A stretch of DNA of 64,000 bases from positions 5,146,001-5,210,000 of the forward strand of contig NZ_CP140152.1 of NCBI RefSeq assembly GCF_034479515.1. Reading direction: 5' to 3'. Source of the stretch: Duganella zoogloeoides (lineage in GTDB: Bacteria > Pseudomonadota > Gammaproteobacteria > Burkholderiales > Burkholderiaceae_D). The notes under the pieces were generated by a model, which made no database searches, was not told where the DNA came from, and saw only the letters and a list, made by a program, of their open reading frames with translations. The first letter of the stretch is position 1. Each line of letters begins with the position of its first letter. Below are positions 62,904-64,000 of this stretch, piece after piece. The position numbers and the translations under genes are program-made.

Positions 62904-64000
62904 TTAAGGGTGCAAGGAAGTAAACAACTCGCGGCACGAGGCGCTCAGTTCACCGCGCATGACCATGCCCTTGGCGGCCTCGATATCGGGCGCGAAGAAG
63001 CGGTCGGCATCAAAAAACGGTACCGACTGGCGCAGTTGCGCGTGCACGTGCTCCAGGTGCGGCGCGGTGGTGAGCGGGCGGTGGAAGTCGATGCCCTGCG
63101 CCGCCGCCATCAGCTCGATGCCGATGATGACTGCCGTGTTCTGGGCCATGTCGTCGAGCCGGCGCGCCGCGTAGGTGGCCATGCTGACGTGGTCTTCCTG
63201 GTTGGCGGACGTCGGGATGGTATCCACGCTGCCCGGGTGCGCCAGCGATTTATTCTCCGACGCCAGCGCGGCGGCCGTGACGTGGGCGATCATGAAGCCG
63301 GAGTTCACGCCCGGCTCGGGCACCAGGAACGGCGGCAGGCCCGATAAGGTCGCATCGATCAGCAGGGCGATGCGGCGCTCGGCGATGCTGCCGATTTCGG
63401 CGATTGCCAGCGCCAGGGTGTCGGCCGCAAAGGCCACCGGCTCGGCATGGAAATTGCCGCCCGAGACCACCACCGACAGCTCGCCATCCTTGAACAGCAG
63501 CGGATTGTCGGTGACGGCGTTCGCTTCGATCAGCAGCGTGCGCGCGGCATTGTTGATGATGTCCCAGCACGCGCCCATCACCTGCGGCTGGCAGCGCAGG
63601 CAGTACGGGTCCTGCACCCGCTCGTCACCGACCAGGTGCGAGGCGCGGATCGCGCTATCGGCCACCAGTTGGCGGTAGATGGCGGCGGCGGCGATCTGGC
63701 CGGGCTGGCCACGCACTTCGTGCACGCGGGCGTCGAACGGCGCATCGCTGCCCTTGGCGGCGTCGAGCGACAGTGCGCCCGAGACGAAACCCGCCTCCAG
63801 CAAACGCTCGGCCATGAACAGGCCGTACAGCGCCAGCGCGGTCGAGACCTGGGTGCCGTTGATCAGCGCCAGGCCCTCCTTGGCAGCCAGCACCACCGGC
63901 GCGATGCCGGCGGCCTGCAAGGCCTCGGTGGCGTCCATCATCACCCCGTTCATGCGCACCTGGCCCACGCCCAGCATGGCCAGGGTCATGTGCGACAACG
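62904..64000 (-). CDS. hutH: Histidine ammonia-lyase (N-terminus beyond window)
   Basis: About 365 C-terminal residues are visible, ending at 62904; the frame is open to the window edge. [17 protein letters not shown] is the sequence that follows the MIO cofactor triad Ala-Ser-Gly in HutH, so the cofactor residues lie just outside. [43 protein letters not shown] and [11 protein letters not shown] are further family marks. It deaminates histidine to urocanate. Urocanase (hutU), needed next, is not in the window and would lie beyond 64000. Confidence 0.96.
   Translation of the reverse strand, partial: LSHMTLAMLGVGQVRMNGVMMDATEALQAAGIAPVVLAAKEGLALINGTQVSTALALYGLFMAERLLEAGFVSGALSLDAAKGSDAPFDARVHEVRGQPGQIAAAAIYRQLVADSAIRASHLVGDERVQDPYCLRCQPQVMGACWDIINNAARTLLIEANAVTDNPLLFKDGELSVVVSGGNFHAEPVAFAADTLALAIAEIGSIAERRIALLIDATLSGLPPFLVPEPGVNSGFMIAHVTAAALASENKSLAHPGSVDTIPTSANQEDHVSMATYAARRLDDMAQNTAVIIGIELMAAAQGIDFHRPLTTAPHLEHVHAQLRQSVPFFDADRFFAPDIEAAKGMVMRGELSASCRELFTSLHP

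Overview
The window is GC-rich chromosomal DNA with tightly packed genes and short intergenic gaps. Gene content suggests a betaproteobacterium of the Oxalobacteraceae (Massilia/Duganella group): a DUF2863 protein, the pmbA / darP(yjgA) / mog cluster, a complete paa operon under PaaX, a hut operon of the HutF-HutG type, and many secreted proteases and hydrolases. The taxonomic call is inference from gene content. I saw no rRNA, tRNA, CRISPR array, insertion sequence or prophage.

Region 1 (1-8157) looks like a cyanophycin scavenging locus. It has two tandem secreted cyanophycinases (S51), a TonB-dependent receptor, a divergent aspartoacylase-family hydrolase resembling the beta-Asp-Arg dipeptidase CphZ, and a YfcC/ArcD-type permease. 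The predicted route is polymer cutting outside the cytoplasm, uptake of beta-Asp-Arg across both membranes, and cleavage to Asp plus Arg. argH follows, convergent with an ACT-like protein. Region 2 (10339-18613) carries two tandem M4 thermolysin-like proteases, a PHP-domain lipoprotein, an M24 peptidase and a small membrane protein.

Region 3 (18642-31702) is the aerobic phenylacetate pathway, paaABCDEGHIKJYZ on the minus strand, with paaX divergent. PaaD carries an in-frame insertion of an 82-bp palindromic repeat. No PaaF-type hydratase is present. Region 4 (31693-42920) is mixed housekeeping and accessory DNA: a DUF4160/DUF2442 pair, an M14 carboxypeptidase, a lipoprotein hydrolase with an Ala-Gly repeat, pmbA, darP, mog, an esterase, an AhpD-like protein, a class III aminotransferase, an orphan exported protein and a fumarylacetoacetase-family enzyme.

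Region 5 (42965-46779) is a minus-strand operon of kamA, an MFS transporter with an 18-bp minisatellite at its 5' end, and a prolyl-4-hydroxylase-like dioxygenase. Region 6 (47011-57153) holds a stand-alone Cache protein next to a chemoreceptor, a 3-methyladenine glycosylase whose 3' end overlaps the chemoreceptor by 99 bp, HDOD and DUF2863 proteins, a transglutaminase/TPR lipoprotein, a gene frameshifted by a 23-bp duplication, two GNAT acetyltransferases, a uracil/hypoxanthine glycosylase, a 45-residue membrane protein and an EamA transporter. Region 7 (57161-64000) is the histidine utilisation operon hutH(partial)-G-F-D-I. It is followed by a frameshifted betaine-type binding-protein/permease fusion and a terminator.
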